This document shows, in pieces, positions 1 through 9,856 of a DNA stretch of 64,000 nt (positions are counted from its first letter, which is position 1; every line of letters starts with the position of its first letter). This DNA comes from Chitinibacter sp. FCG-7 (GTDB taxonomy: Bacteria > Pseudomonadota > Gammaproteobacteria > Burkholderiales > Chitinibacteraceae). Both the position numbers and the translations under genes were made by a program. Location: positions 3,286,001-3,350,000 of the forward strand of contig NZ_CP157355.1 of assembly GCF_040047665.1 (NCBI RefSeq), read 5' to 3'. Under the pieces are notes generated by a model. The model ran no database searches and was not told the DNA's origin. It saw only the letters and a list, made by a program, of their open reading frames with translations.

Positions 1-139
1 CTGATTGAAGCGTGACCTTGGTGGCATTACTGGGCGTGGCATTACCCGGCAACACATTGAGCGCAGGGTCTTTGTTCGGTGTGGCTGATTTATTTAAAGC
101 AGGAGTGGTGCCTGTAGTCAGGGCAGGAGAAATAAGCAT
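1..139 (-). CDS. Hypothetical protein, N-terminal part only
   Basis: An open frame on the minus strand begins with ATG at 139 and stays open to the window edge, so about 46 residues are visible (MLISPALTTGTTPALNKSAT at the start). They are rich in Thr, Pro, Ala and Asn, with no signal peptide or recognisable domain. There is no clear Shine-Dalgarno sequence before the ATG. The composition would suit a disordered N-terminus such as that of a flagellar or secreted protein, but that is a guess. Confidence 0.35.
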   Translation of the reverse strand, partial: MLISPALTTGTTPALNKSATPNKDPALNVLPGNATPSNATKVTLQS

Positions 140-303
140 GGTATGTCATTATTTTCGGCAGAATTAACTACATATCGGCCTAGGTTTGATTTCTTGAATT
201 TATATTGATGATTTCATTTAAATTTCATCTTGTAATCTCAAGTTGTTATTTTTTGCCAAGTAAGGTGGCAACAGTCAGGTTTCTGGTGATCCGAGGGTGT
301 CAA
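140..303. other. AT-rich intergenic region, no gene seen
   Basis: A 164-base AT-rich stretch upstream of the minus-strand partial gene and downstream of the minus-strand GGDEF-EAL gene. It probably holds the promoter of the partial gene. No hairpin with a T-run was found for the end of the GGDEF-EAL gene. Confidence 0.4.
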
Positions 304-3300
304 TCAATGGCTTGTGGCCAGCCATGATTTTTGCCAGCCGGGTATCTGGCTGGAGGGCATGGGTTTGGCGATGCCGTAGCCTTGTGCGTAGCGGCAGCCA
401 ATCTGGCGCAGGGCGTGGCCGTGTTCTTTGGTTTCTACGCCTTCGGCGATTACCTCCAGATTAAAAACGGTGGCCAGCTTGATTACGCTCTCGACAATCC
501 CAAGGTCATCGCTATCGATCAGCATGTCACGAACAAAGCTCTGATCGATTTTCAGCGTATCAATCGGTAATTTGCGCAGATAGGTCAGTGACGAGTAGCC
601 GGTGCCAAAATCATCGAGCGCAATTTTCACGCCCAGCTCGCGACAACGCTCCAGAATATCCACAGCCTGCGTCATGTCCTCAATCGCTGCCGACTCCAGA
701 ATTTCCAGCTCAAGCAATGATCTGGGTAGCTCAGGGTAGGGAGTAAAGCTCTGAGCGAGTTGCTCGTAAAAATACGGTTTAAGCAGGTGGTTGGCGCTGA
801 TATTGACGCTAATTTTGAGTGCGCAGCCTTGCTCTTGCCAGTGCCAGGCCTGCGCCAGCGCAGTCTCGATAACCCAAAGCCCAAAGGCCGCCTCCAGCTC
901 GTTGCCGTGCAAATAGGGTAAAAATTCTGCTGGTGAGAGCAGGCCCTGTGCCGGATGTTGCCAGCGGATCAGCGCCTCGACGCCGATAACGGTATTGTCG
1001 AGCAAGTCCACCTTGGGTTGATAAAACAGTTCAAACTGACCCTCTTGCAGTGCGTATTGCAATTGCTCCAGCCGATGCCGGTGTAGTTGGGCCTTGCGAT
1101 CACTTTCCGGGTCGAACAGCTGATAGCGGTTTTTGCCCGATTCTTTGGCCAGATACATGGCCTGATCAGCATGGCGCAGTAGCGTATCCGGGTCGGCATT
1201 GTCGTCGGGAAACAGGCTCACGCCAATGCTGGCCGAAATATGGAGCACCAGGCCATCGAGCTTGACCGGATGACAAATTGCTTCAAGTACCCGGTCCAGA
1301 ATCTGGGTGCATTCTTCTGTGTTGTGTATTTCAGAGAAAACCAGTGCAAACTCATCGCCACCCAGTCGGGCAATGGTGTCTTCTGCCCGCAAGGTTTCCT
1401 GTAGCCGCTCGGTGATGGTGATCAGCAGGCGATCGCCGATCTGATGGCCATGCCTATCATTAATCGTTTTAAAACCGTCCAGATCAAGCAGGCACACTGC
1501 ACAGGCCTGATTGTTGCGGCTGGAACGCAGGATGGCTTGCCGCAGCCGGTCTGAAAACAGCAGGCGGTTGGCAATACCGGTGAGCTTGTCGTAGTGAGCC
1601 ACGCGATCGAGCTCGGCTTCGTGTGATTTGATCATGCTGATGTCGGAAAATAGGCCGACATAGTGTTGAATCTGGCCGGAGGCATCACGAACGGCCGAAA
1701 TGGACAGCAGCTCGGGGTAGATTTCGCCATTTTTGCGCCGGTTCCAGATTTCGCCACGCCAGAAGTCGTGTTCATTGAGTGAGGCCCACAGATCGCGGTA
1801 AAGCTGCGGATCATTTCTGTTCGATGACAGAATCCTGGGCGTTTGGCCAATCACTTCCTCAGCCGCATAACCGGTGATCTGAGTAAAGGCCGAGTTGACT
1901 TTGACGATCTTGTTATCAGGGTCAACCAGCATAATGCCTTCATAGCTGCTATCAAAGACGATGGCCGCTTCGTTTTGCGCGCGCTCCAGCAGCTTGCGCT
2001 CGGTAATGTCGGTGTGTGTTCCCGACATGATCAGCGGCTGTCCGTGTTGATCCCATTCAACAACACGCCCGCGCGACAATACCCAGCGCCAATCGCCATT
2101 TTTGGTTTTGCAGCGCATTTCCACTTCGTGCAAAGGCGCATGAGCCATCAGATGGCTCTGCACTGAAATCATGGCCAGCTTAAAGTCCTCCGGATGGACC
2201 AGCTCCGGCCAGTTTTCAATCCGGACGTCAATTTCTCCGGCCTCGTAACCCAGCATGGTTTCATAGCGATCACTGACCTGAAAATCATTCGTTTGCAGAT
2301 TCCAGTCCCAGTAACCTTGATCAGCGCCTTCAATAACACGCTCAAGCTGGCGTTCACGCTGTTTGAGCGATAGCTCGGTTTGTTTTTTATCGCTAATATT
2401 TGAGAGCGTGCCAACGATGCGCAGCGGCTTGTCGTTTTCATCGCGCTGCACGATCTGACCGCGCACCTGCACCCACTGGGCGGGTTCGGCTGAGGTATTG
2501 AGGCGGCAATCGAACTCGATTCTGGCTGCATTGCCGCTCAGGTGTTGTTCAAACATGGCGCGGGCGTAATCTCTGTCATCGGCGTGGATATTTGCGAGGA
2601 AAAACGCCAGATTATGCGTGTCCAGTGCGGCATTCTGACCGATCAGCTCATCGTATTTCTTCGAGTGGAAAATATAGCCACTGCGGTAATCCCAATCCCA
2701 AAAGCCATCGCTGGTGGCGTCAATGACCAGCTGCAATTGCTGCTGGCTTTTTTGCAGACGGATTTCCAGTAGCTTGTGCTCGGTAATGTCCTGCACCGTA
2801 CCACTCAGCCGGATGATTTTTCCTGTGCTGTCGCGCTGCGCTTCGCCACGGGCAGTAATCCAGCATGCCGTTTTATCTAGCCGCACCAGCTCGGCGGAGC
2901 ATTCGTAGGCCCGCCCGTCCTGCAAGCATTGCGTGACTGCTGCAGCCAGCCTCTGCCAGCTGTCCCGCGTAAAGTAATACGCGACTTCCGGGTAGATCAG
3001 CGGGGCCAGCTGCCGGGGACGGCCATAAATCCGGTAAATTTCATCCGACCAGATGTGTTCATCGGTCTGCAGATTCCAGCTCCAGTTGCCGATGCCAGCC
3101 AACTGCTGGGCCAGCTTGAGCGCGGCTTCCCGCTCTTGCAGCAGGGCATGGTTTTTATGTTGTTCGCTCACATCGCGCGCAATGCCGAATATCCCGTTGA
3201 TACGCCCTTCCTGATCAAAGGTCGGGCCTTTGGTGGTCAGAAAGTACAGCGATTCCGCACCCTGAAGCTGCACATGCTCCTGCGCGGTTTCGACCTTGCC

Positions 3301-4122
3301 TGCCTGCATAACCGCCTGATCGCGATCGATAATCATCCGAGCTGATTCAGACGTAAACAGCTCAAAATCAGTATGGCCCAGCAATTGCTGTGGCGTTTTT
3401 CCGGCATAGGCTGCTGCGGCGCGATTAACCAGCAGATATTGTCCCTGTCGGTTTTTAACAAAAATGGCGTCAGATGTGCCCGTAACGACCGATTCAAGCA
3501 GATGTTGATTGATCTGCACGCGTTTGATGGAGTGCCGGAGCAAGGCGCTGAGCAGGCTGACCATCAAGCCATTGACGATCAGAAACGCCCAGCGAATCAA
3601 TAGCGCCGATGTGCTGAAAAAACTTGCTACATCCGGTGGTGTGCTGATGGCGACTGCTGCTGCAGAAATCAGCGTGGCAGTCAGTCCCGGCCCCAATCCG
3701 CCCAGCAGGGCGCTCAAGACGATGGGCAAAATGAAAAATATCATCCGTGGGTCATGGTGATGCGTTTGCACCACCTGCTGATGAAAAGCAAACATCGCGC
3801 TGGTCATCGCAATCGCAAACAGATAATTGATCCAGGCCGGATAGCGCGGCCTGATCGGTGAAATATCCACCACCGAGTCCAGAAACGAGACGCCTGCCAG
3901 CACTGGCCGATTGCCTGGGGTATTTTTCAGTGCAACAAAGAAAAGTGCCGCAGTCGCCAGTACAAAAAATACCCCCTTGATGGTTGATACATAGGCCATC
4001 ATGCTGGCATCGACCATCAGCACCAGCAATTGATCGGACAGAAAGATCCACGCCAGCGCGAGCAGCAGGTAGCTGCTGACAGCGGTAAGGATGTAGCGTT
4101 TGCGCTGATTGTGTACGATCAT
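304..4122 (-). CDS. Membrane PAS-GGDEF-EAL cyclic-di-GMP signalling protein
   Basis: A 1272-residue sensor for c-di-GMP synthesis and/or breakdown. The N-terminus has several hydrophobic segments (about 12-30, 45-65, 100-195). About five PAS domains follow (roughly 207-320, 330-450, 460-580, 590-715, 720-835). The GGDEF domain carries an intact GGDEF motif near residue 922, with an RAED inhibitory I-site five residues before it. The EAL domain has EALIRW near 1050 and DDFGTGYSSL, as active phosphodiesterases do. Both catalytic halves look intact, so the net activity cannot be told from sequence. The start has an AGGAA site at good spacing. It stands alone, downstream of the chemoreceptor gene on the same strand. 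The ligand is unknown. Confidence 0.93.
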   Translation of the reverse strand: MIVHNQRKRYILTAVSSYLLLALAWIFLSDQLLVLMVDASMMAYVSTIKGVFFVLATAALFFVALKNTPGNRPVLAGVSFLDSVVDISPIRPRYPAWINYLFAIAMTSAMFAFHQQVVQTHHHDPRMIFFILPIVLSALLGGLGPGLTATLISAAAVAISTPPDVASFFSTSALLIRWAFLIVNGLMVSLLSALLRHSIKRVQINQHLLESVVTGTSDAIFVKNRQGQYLLVNRAAAAYAGKTPQQLLGHTDFELFTSESARMIIDRDQAVMQAGKVETAQEHVQLQGAESLYFLTTKGPTFDQEGRINGIFGIARDVSEQHKNHALLQEREAALKLAQQLAGIGNWSWNLQTDEHIWSDEIYRIYGRPRQLAPLIYPEVAYYFTRDSWQRLAAAVTQCLQDGRAYECSAELVRLDKTACWITARGEAQRDSTGKIIRLSGTVQDITEHKLLEIRLQKSQQQLQLVIDATSDGFWDWDYRSGYIFHSKKYDELIGQNAALDTHNLAFFLANIHADDRDYARAMFEQHLSGNAARIEFDCRLNTSAEPAQWVQVRGQIVQRDENDKPLRIVGTLSNISDKKQTELSLKQRERQLERVIEGADQGYWDWNLQTNDFQVSDRYETMLGYEAGEIDVRIENWPELVHPEDFKLAMISVQSHLMAHAPLHEVEMRCKTKNGDWRWVLSRGRVVEWDQHGQPLIMSGTHTDITERKLLERAQNEAAIVFDSSYEGIMLVDPDNKIVKVNSAFTQITGYAAEEVIGQTPRILSSNRNDPQLYRDLWASLNEHDFWRGEIWNRRKNGEIYPELLSISAVRDASGQIQHYVGLFSDISMIKSHEAELDRVAHYDKLTGIANRLLFSDRLRQAILRSSRNNQACAVCLLDLDGFKTINDRHGHQIGDRLLITITERLQETLRAEDTIARLGGDEFALVFSEIHNTEECTQILDRVLEAICHPVKLDGLVLHISASIGVSLFPDDNADPDTLLRHADQAMYLAKESGKNRYQLFDPESDRKAQLHRHRLEQLQYALQEGQFELFYQPKVDLLDNTVIGVEALIRWQHPAQGLLSPAEFLPYLHGNELEAAFGLWVIETALAQAWHWQEQGCALKISVNISANHLLKPYFYEQLAQSFTPYPELPRSLLELEILESAAIEDMTQAVDILERCRELGVKIALDDFGTGYSSLTYLRKLPIDTLKIDQSFVRDMLIDSDDLGIVESVIKLATVFNLEVIAEGVETKEHGHALRQIGCRYAQGYGIAKPMPSSQIPGWQKSWLATSH

Positions 4123-4251
4123 TACTGGCGTTTCCTGTGCTGCAAGTCAGATCTGGCTAGGTGCAGAAACTGGCCATATTCAGAAAAAGTGGTGCTCAAG
4201 CAAATATAGGCTTATTTCAGTGCGTCAATCTGATGGCCTCTAATAATGGTA

Positions 4252-4300
4252 GGGTATATTGGTATCGAGCATAGTGAATATGCCTTACATGAATATACCC
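4252..4300. repeat. 49-nt GGGTAT...ATACCC palindromic element (copy A)
   Basis: Exactly 49 nt, with perfect 9-base arms (GGGTATATT / AATATACCC) and a small inner stem GCATA-GTGAA-TATGC. It starts 18 nt past the stop codon of the minus-strand chemoreceptor gene. One of five full copies in the window that share length, ends and an inner TGTA at the same offset (here on the minus strand). Confidence 0.8.
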
Positions 4301-4317
4301 TTGTTTTTTTGGAATAT

Positions 4318-5898
4318 TTACAGCGATTGCTCAAAATGCTTTACCAGCGCGTTGAGCGCGCTGGCGGTGTTGGCCATTTGCGTGCTGGCGGCGCCGATAA
4401 TGTGCACGCTCTCGTTGTTCTGATCGGTCAGCGCGCTCATTTTTTCCATACTGACCGCCACTTCGCTCGCAGCCTGTTTTTGCTGCTCCAGCATGCGGGC
4501 AATGTCACCTGCCGAGCTGGCCACGCCTTGCGCCGACTGGTTGATATTGGCCAGATCCTGATGGTTGCTCTCGATCAGGCGATTATTGTCCAGCATCTGC
4601 ACCATGACCTGATTCATCACCTCGTACGCCGTATGCGATTGTGCCAGCACCCGCTCGCTGAGTGCTTCAATGCCTTGTGTGCTGCTGGTGGTGCGCTCGG
4701 CCAGCTGGCGCACTTCGTCGGCCACCACGGCAAAGCCGCGCCCTTGCTCGCCAGCCCGGGCCGCTTCGATGGCGGCGTTCAGCGCCAGCAGATTGGTTTG
4801 CGCTGCCACCTCCTTGATGGTCTGGCTCATTTGCTGGATTGAATTGATTTCACTGGTCAGCTGGGCAATTTCTTTTTGCGCCTGCCGCATTTCAGTTTCA
4901 AATTGCTGGCTGGTGGCCAGCGTGTGTTTCATGCTTTGCATGCCGTGATTGGCCAGCTCAAGTGTGCTGGCCGCGTATTCGGAGCTGCGCTCGGTGGCGT
5001 CGGCAATCTCGCTCACCGACACGGTGAGCTCCTCCAGCGAGGCGGCCACGCTGGCAATGCCGTCGCTATTTTGCTGAAAACGGCCCACCACCCGGTCGAC
5101 TTCCAGTTTCAGCTCGTCGGTTTCACGATCCACCGTGGCGGAGGAGGACACCACATCGGCCATAATCGCTCTGAGATTGACCTTGGTCGAGTGCATGGCC
5201 ATCAGCAGTCGGTGAAATTCCTGCGCGGCATGGTTATTGAGTTCGAATTTGAAATCACCTTCGCCGAGTTTTTCCAGCGCGCTTTCCAGCTGGGCAATCG
5301 GTGCCTTGATCGCGGTAAAAATCCACCAGAGCAGCGCGCACAAAGTCAGCAGCGCAGCGGCCAGCCCCCAGTATGGCATATTGAGCAGGTGCCCGCCCAA
5401 AGCCAGCAGGAGGGGAAGGATGGCTGCCGCAATCAGGCGCAACGATAGCGCGCTTTGATGCGTGTAGCGCGTGGTCGGAAAGTCCTGCTGGCCAGATTTG
5501 ACCGACTGGTAAAGTTGCTCGGCGGCGCGGATTTGCGCGGCGCTGGGTTTGCTGCGAACCGACATATAGCCGACTTTGCGGCCATTTTCGGTTAGCGGGG
5601 TGACATAGGCGTCAACCCAGTAAAAGCCGCCATCTTTCGAACGGTTTTTCACCAGCCCGCGCCACGGTAGCCCCGCCTTGATCGTGTGCCACAGATCGGC
5701 AAAGGCCTGAACCGGCATGTCGGGATGGCGAACAATATTGTGCGGCTGCCCGATCAGCTCTTCTTTGCGATAGCCGCTGATTTTGATAAACGCCGGATTG
5801 GCGTAGGTGATATTGCCGCTTAAATCGGTCTTGGTCACGATGGGCTGTTTTTCGTCCAGATGGTATTCGGTGTGCGTGACGGGCTGATTGTTTCGCAT
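4318..5898 (-). CDS. Aer-like methyl-accepting chemotaxis protein with N-terminal PAS
   Basis: 526 residues. An N-terminal PAS domain (about 15-125) contains the [10 protein letters not shown] stretch and a VRHPDMP motif typical of Aer-type receptors. Two membrane segments (about 150-190) are followed by a HAMP-like region and a C-terminal signalling domain (about 260-526) with the conserved hairpin ([20 protein letters not shown]). There is no large periplasmic domain, so it probably senses redox or energy state through a PAS-bound cofactor and signals to CheA/CheW. The FAD binding typical of Aer is known for the family, not shown here. Monocistronic; the 49-nt palindrome follows its stop codon. 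Confidence 0.93.
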   Translation of the reverse strand: MRNNQPVTHTEYHLDEKQPIVTKTDLSGNITYANPAFIKISGYRKEELIGQPHNIVRHPDMPVQAFADLWHTIKAGLPWRGLVKNRSKDGGFYWVDAYVTPLTENGRKVGYMSVRSKPSAAQIRAAEQLYQSVKSGQQDFPTTRYTHQSALSLRLIAAAILPLLLALGGHLLNMPYWGLAAALLTLCALLWWIFTAIKAPIAQLESALEKLGEGDFKFELNNHAAQEFHRLLMAMHSTKVNLRAIMADVVSSSATVDRETDELKLEVDRVVGRFQQNSDGIASVAASLEELTVSVSEIADATERSSEYAASTLELANHGMQSMKHTLATSQQFETEMRQAQKEIAQLTSEINSIQQMSQTIKEVAAQTNLLALNAAIEAARAGEQGRGFAVVADEVRQLAERTTSSTQGIEALSERVLAQSHTAYEVMNQVMVQMLDNNRLIESNHQDLANINQSAQGVASSAGDIARMLEQQKQAASEVAVSMEKMSALTDQNNESVHIIGAASTQMANTASALNALVKHFEQSL

Positions 5899-6296
5899 GG
5901 TGTGTTGAGCTCGAAAATGGAGTTGGTTCGGCAGGTGTTGCAGAGCAGCATGACTGGCAGCAGTTTCAATTTTTGCCGATCATCGGTGAAAAGCAAGCTT
6001 TGCCTACTGCAGTTTTTAGTTTTACGTGTATAGAGGCGCTTTTTGCGCTGCGGCCCAGAGGTGGTAGACATTGGGTGGCAGGATGGCAAACCCCTTGCTG
6101 TATTTCATTTTATGCCAGTGCCGGGTAATACAGCATCAGGATAAACGACGACAAGCGCGGCGAAAGGCCAGCATTCTGCATGCGAGGGACTACCTCTTTA
6201 TAGTGTGTTTGCTGGCGGGCTTTTCTGATCTGGAACAAGAATGATCCTCATTGCTCTGCTTAAGATGGGTTTATCTTTCCTATCCGGTGGCCTGTC
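5899..6296. other. Intergenic region between divergent MCP and nnrS genes
   Basis: About 400 bases that should hold both promoters. No convincing gene was found; minus-strand frames here lack a good ribosome site and family likeness. An inverted repeat AAGAT-N6-ATCTT lies at 6262-6277, close to the nnrS start. Confidence 0.5.
6262..6277. promoter_or_regulatory. Candidate operator upstream of nnrS
   Basis: The sequence AAGATGGGTTTATCTT is a 5-base inverted repeat with a 6-base spacer, ending 19 bases before the nnrS ATG. AAGATG resembles half of an NsrR site, but the spacing does not match the usual NsrR operator, so this is only a candidate. Confidence 0.2.
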
Positions 6297-7511
6297 ATGT
6301 TCCGATTCAGTTTACGCAGCCCCTTGTTGCAAGCACCACATCGCCTGGGTTTTCTGGCCGGTGGCATTTTGCTATTAGCCAGCCTCTTGGTGTGGGCGCT
6401 GGAAATGCTCAGTCGCAGCGCCGGCTTGGATCTGGGGCCGGCTTACGAGAACGGCATCCCGGCGATGCTCTGGCACGGCTATTTGATGATTTACGGTTTT
6501 TTCCCGCTGTTTATGCTCGGTTTTATTTATACCGCTGGACCGCGCTGGCTGAATGTGCCCAGCCCTAGCCAGTGGCAATACGCGCCGGTGATGCTGCTGT
6601 TTGCCATGGGAGGCGTGCTCGGTATTTTGGGGCGCTGGGTCTCGGCGGGCATGTTGGTCGGTGTTGCGTGCCATGCGCTAGCCTGGCTGGCCGCCGTGCT
6701 GATCTGGTGTCGCGCCGTGTGGCGCAGCCCGGTGCCGGATAAAACGCACGCGCTGATGATTGCGATGGCCTTTGTGCTGGGTGGTGCGGGCATGCTGGCG
6801 GCCTGGGCCGGTTTTGCGCTGGGGCAGGTGACTGGCTGGCGCTTGAGCATGACGCTGGGCGTGTGGGGCTTCCTGTTGCCGGTGTTTCTGGTGGTGAGCC
6901 ACCGGATGATTCCCTTCTTTTCTGCTAATGTCCTACAGCCCTATACCACTTGGCGTCCACTGATTTTGCTATATACCCTGGGTGGGTTATTGCTGTTGCG
7001 GATTACTCTGGAATGCCTGCAGATCAATACCCTGCTGGCTGATTGGCCGCTGGCGGCGGGTTTGCTCTACACCAGCTGGCGCTGGCAATTGTGCCGCTCT
7101 TTTCAGGTCAAGCTGCTGGCCATGTTGCACGCGGCATTTGCCTGGGCGGGGCTGGCCATGGGTTTGTTTGTGATCAGCGATGTATTGCAACTGCTGGGTC
7201 AGCCCGGATTGGGTTTTGCGCCGCTGCATGCGCTGACGCTGGGTTTTTTCTGCACGATGTTGCTGGCCTTTGTTACGCGGGTCACGCTGGGGCATTCGGG
7301 GCGGCCCTTGCTCGCGGGCGGCGTGGCGTGGGTGGCTTACTGGGCCATGCATGGCGTGGCGCTGGCGCGCGTGCTGGGTGAAATCATCCCGGCCTGGCAA
7401 AGCGTGCTGTATCTGTTGGCCGTACTGGGTGCTGGGGTTGCGATTGCGGCCTGGTCGCGGGTTTACCTGCCGATGTACTGGCAGGCGCGGGCTGACGGAC
7501 AGCAAGGCTAA
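6297..7511 (+). CDS. nnrS: NnrS family haem- and copper-containing membrane protein
   Basis: 404 residues, almost entirely transmembrane (about 12 segments), as usual for NnrS. This family is associated with denitrification and protection of iron-sulfur proteins during nitric oxide stress; the biochemical activity is not settled. Typical features seen are the early FFPLFMLGF stretch, the HRMIPFF motif near residue 200 and the HALTLGFF motif near 300, which carry candidate metal-ligand histidines. The ATG follows a GGTGG at about seven bases. It lies upstream of ccm and in the same window as nar/nap, which fits nitrogen-oxide respiration. Confidence 0.9.
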   Translation: MFRFSLRSPLLQAPHRLGFLAGGILLLASLLVWALEMLSRSAGLDLGPAYENGIPAMLWHGYLMIYGFFPLFMLGFIYTAGPRWLNVPSPSQWQYAPVMLLFAMGGVLGILGRWVSAGMLVGVACHALAWLAAVLIWCRAVWRSPVPDKTHALMIAMAFVLGGAGMLAAWAGFALGQVTGWRLSMTLGVWGFLLPVFLVVSHRMIPFFSANVLQPYTTWRPLILLYTLGGLLLLRITLECLQINTLLADWPLAAGLLYTSWRWQLCRSFQVKLLAMLHAAFAWAGLAMGLFVISDVLQLLGQPGLGFAPLHALTLGFFCTMLLAFVTRVTLGHSGRPLLAGGVAWVAYWAMHGVALARVLGEIIPAWQSVLYLLAVLGAGVAIAAWSRVYLPMYWQARADGQQG

Positions 7512-7642
7512 AAAGTGCTGTTGAGGCAGCACAGCGACGCGGGTGTACCTCGAACGGGGTAGTCGTTAATCCCCAAATCGGGGCGGCGCGGGCGAGGTAA
7601 ACTCGCAGCAAATGAGTGATAGCCGGGGTTAAAAGGAACACT

Positions 7643-8314
7643 ATGTTGCAGGTGCAGAATCTCGCGGCTGCGCGGGGCGGGCGGGTGCTGTTTTCCGGCT
7701 TGAGCTTTGCGCTGCTCGCCGGGCAGTGCCTGCATGTGCAGGGCGCAAATGGTGTTGGCAAAACGTCCTTGCTCAAAATACTGGCGGGCTTATCTTCATC
7801 GTCATCGTCATCGCCCGCAGGTCACATGAGCTGGCAAGGCAAAAGTTACGCCGAGTGGGGCGATGATTTTGGCGCGCAACTGCATTATCTGGGCCATCGT
7901 GACGCGCTCAAAGACACGCTGAGCCCGCTGGAAAACCTGCTAATCGACGCGCGTCTGCATGGCGTTCGGCTGGCGGAAAACACTGTGCTGCAGGTTTTGC
8001 AGCAGGTCGGGTTGGCCAGCTACGCCGATTTGCCGGTGCGCCAGCTCTCGCAAGGGCAAAAACGCCGCGCCACGCTAGCCCGCTTTCTGGCTCTGCCACG
8101 CCCGATCTGGGTAATGGACGAACCGTGGGTGGGGCTTGATCTGGCTGGGCAGGCCGAGCTGGGTGCATGGATTGCTGATCATTTGAATAGTGGAGGTATT
8201 GCCATACTGACCTCGCATCAATTGCTCCCCGAGCAAATACCCGGTGTGAGTATTCTGACGTTGCAGGCCCCCAACGCCGCAAGCTCCGTGCCGGAGGCTG
8301 CATGGGCGTGCTGA
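7643..8314 (+). CDS. ccmA: Cytochrome c biogenesis ATP-binding protein CcmA
   Basis: 223-residue ATPase of the CcmABCD complex, which releases holo-CcmE from CcmC. Walker A (GANGVGKTSLLK), the ABC signature (LSQGQKRR) and Walker B (IWVMDEPW) are all present. The ATG at 7643 is preferred over an in-frame GTG at 7616 because AAAAGGA lies just upstream. A run of seven serines near residue 55, encoded by TCATCG repeats at 7797-7812, is unusual for this family. It overlaps ccmB by 13 bases. First gene of the ccmABCDEFGHI operon. Confidence 0.96.
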   Translation: MLQVQNLAAARGGRVLFSGLSFALLAGQCLHVQGANGVGKTSLLKILAGLSSSSSSSPAGHMSWQGKSYAEWGDDFGAQLHYLGHRDALKDTLSPLENLLIDARLHGVRLAENTVLQVLQQVGLASYADLPVRQLSQGQKRRATLARFLALPRPIWVMDEPWVGLDLAGQAELGAWIADHLNSGGIAILTSHQLLPEQIPGVSILTLQAPNAASSVPEAAWAC

Positions 8315-8976
8315 GTTTTTTTGCCAGCATGCTTGCCCGCGATGTGCTGCTGGCGTGGCGGCAGCGCGGGGATGTGCTGCTGGGGCTGATGTTTTTTATG
8401 CTGGTGGCCACGCTGTTTCCGCTGGCCGTGGGGCCCGAGCCGAACGGCTTGCTACGCATCGGCCCGGGCGTGTTGTGGGTTGCCGCCTTGCTCGCCAATT
8501 TGCTGGCGCTGCCCAGGCTGTTTCATGGCGACTGGATTGACGGCTCGCTGGAGCAATTACTGCTCGCACCGTATCCGCCCAGCATGATGGTTGCCGCCAA
8601 GTTTGCTGCGCACTGGCTGGTGACGAGTTTACCGCTGGCGCTGGCCGCGCCCTTGCTGGCGATTCAATATGGCTTACCGCCTGAGCAGTGCCTGATGCTA
8701 GTGGCCAGTTTGCTGCTGGGCACGCCGATTATTACTGCGCTCGGCGGCATTGGCGCAGCGTTGACGCTGGGTTTGCGTCAGGGCGAGGTGCTATTGGCAC
8801 TGCTGGTGTTGCCGCTGCTCGCGCCGGTACTGATTTTTGGCAGTGGCGCGGTGAGCGCTGTTGCGGCAGGGCAAAGCGGAATGGCCGAATTATCCTTGCT
8901 GGCGGCGATGGCGTGTGCCAGCGTTTTTTTCGCCCCATGGCTGGCAGCCAAGGCTTTGCGCCTGGCGATTGAATAA
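8302..8976 (+). CDS. ccmB: Haem exporter membrane protein CcmB
   Basis: 224 residues with about six transmembrane helices. CcmB is the membrane partner of CcmA in the Ccm (system I) cytochrome c maturation pathway. The N-terminus (ARDVLLAWRQRGDVL) and the FHGDWIDGSLEQLLLAP stretch are characteristic. The start lies inside the end of ccmA, which implies translational coupling. It ends seven bases before the ccmC ATG. Confidence 0.95.
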   Translation: MGVLSFFASMLARDVLLAWRQRGDVLLGLMFFMLVATLFPLAVGPEPNGLLRIGPGVLWVAALLANLLALPRLFHGDWIDGSLEQLLLAPYPPSMMVAAKFAAHWLVTSLPLALAAPLLAIQYGLPPEQCLMLVASLLLGTPIITALGGIGAALTLGLRQGEVLLALLVLPLLAPVLIFGSGAVSAVAAGQSGMAELSLLAAMACASVFFAPWLAAKALRLAIE

Positions 8977-8983
8977 GGCAAAG

Positions 8984-9739
8984 ATGACCATGGATACTCC
9001 AAAAAACAAATCTGGCTGGCATTTATTCCACTACGCCGCACCGAGCACGTTTTACCCGCTGGCGGGCAAGGCGATCCCGTGGCTGATGGCGCTGGCGCTG
9101 GCGCTGGCAGTAATCGGGCTGTGGATCGGCATGGGCGTTGCGCCAACGGACGCGCAGCAGGGCGATGGCTACCGGATTATTTACCTGCATGTGCCGACGA
9201 GCTGGATGGCGATGTTTATTTATATCGTGATGGCGTTCTGGTCGGTGATTCATCTGGTGTGGAAAACGCGGCTCTCGGCCTTGATGGCGCAGGCACTCGC
9301 ACCGACCGGCGCGTGGATGGCGCTGATGTCGTTGATTACCGGTGCGCTATGGGGCAAGCCGATGTGGGGAACGTGGTGGGTGTGGGACGCGCGGCTGACG
9401 TCGATGTTGCTGCTGTTTTTTCTGTATCTGGGTTTTATTGCGCTGACGCGCAGCATTGATGACCCCGATCGCGCCGATCAGGCCGGATCGCTGCTGGCGA
9501 TTGTGGGGGTTTTCAATGTGCCGGTGATTTATTTCTCGGTCTACTGGTGGAACACGCTGCATCAGGGGGCTTCGGTTTCGAGCCGTGGCAGCAGCATGGC
9601 GTCGATTATGCTGCTGGCGATGCTGCTGATGAGTCTGGCGGCGTGGATGTATTCAATTGCGATGACGCTCAAACGGGTGCGGGTGCTGATTTTGCAGCGC
9701 GAAGCGGGTACACGCTGGGTACAAGAATTGATGCGCTAG
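8984..9739 (+). CDS. ccmC: Haem-handling membrane protein CcmC
   Basis: 251 residues with six predicted membrane helices. It carries the tryptophan-rich WWD-type motif (GTWWVWDARLTS, about residue 125) that binds haem for loading on to CcmE, and histidines before and after it (LHVPTSW; NTLHQG). The ATG at 8984 is chosen because the sequence aligns from there and ccmB ends just upstream; an open frame runs further back inside ccmB. It is followed by a 117-base gap before ccmD, which is unusual inside this otherwise overlapping operon. Confidence 0.95.
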   Translation: MTMDTPKNKSGWHLFHYAAPSTFYPLAGKAIPWLMALALALAVIGLWIGMGVAPTDAQQGDGYRIIYLHVPTSWMAMFIYIVMAFWSVIHLVWKTRLSALMAQALAPTGAWMALMSLITGALWGKPMWGTWWVWDARLTSMLLLFFLYLGFIALTRSIDDPDRADQAGSLLAIVGVFNVPVIYFSVYWWNTLHQGASVSSRGSSMASIMLLAMLLMSLAAWMYSIAMTLKRVRVLILQREAGTRWVQELMR

Positions 9740-9793
9740 GGTGTCGTCTCGCCAAAGGGATTACGCCGCAGGTCTTAAGCAACTGCTGCTGTT

Positions 9794-9831
9794 GGCGTAC
9801 TGCGCTTCGTCAACGAAGCTTCGAGTACGCC
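9794..9831. repeat. Intra-operon hairpin between ccmC and ccmD
   Basis: An inverted repeat with perfect 8-base outer arms (GGCGTACT / AGTACGCC) and partly paired CGCTTCG / CGAAGC inner arms sits in the only sizeable gap of the ccm operon. It has no T-run. It resembles a REP-type palindromic unit rather than a terminator. Confidence 0.55.
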
Positions 9832-9856
9832 CTACGAGGGATAAAAAGGAATTGCT

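Noticed and set aside
4246..4842. 198-codon plus-strand frame
   Set aside because: Antisense to the chemoreceptor signalling domain; His/Gly/Leu-rich shadow product.
6987..7532. 181-codon minus-strand frame
   Set aside because: Antisense to nnrS; product is Gln/Arg/His-rich as expected for a shadow of a membrane protein gene.
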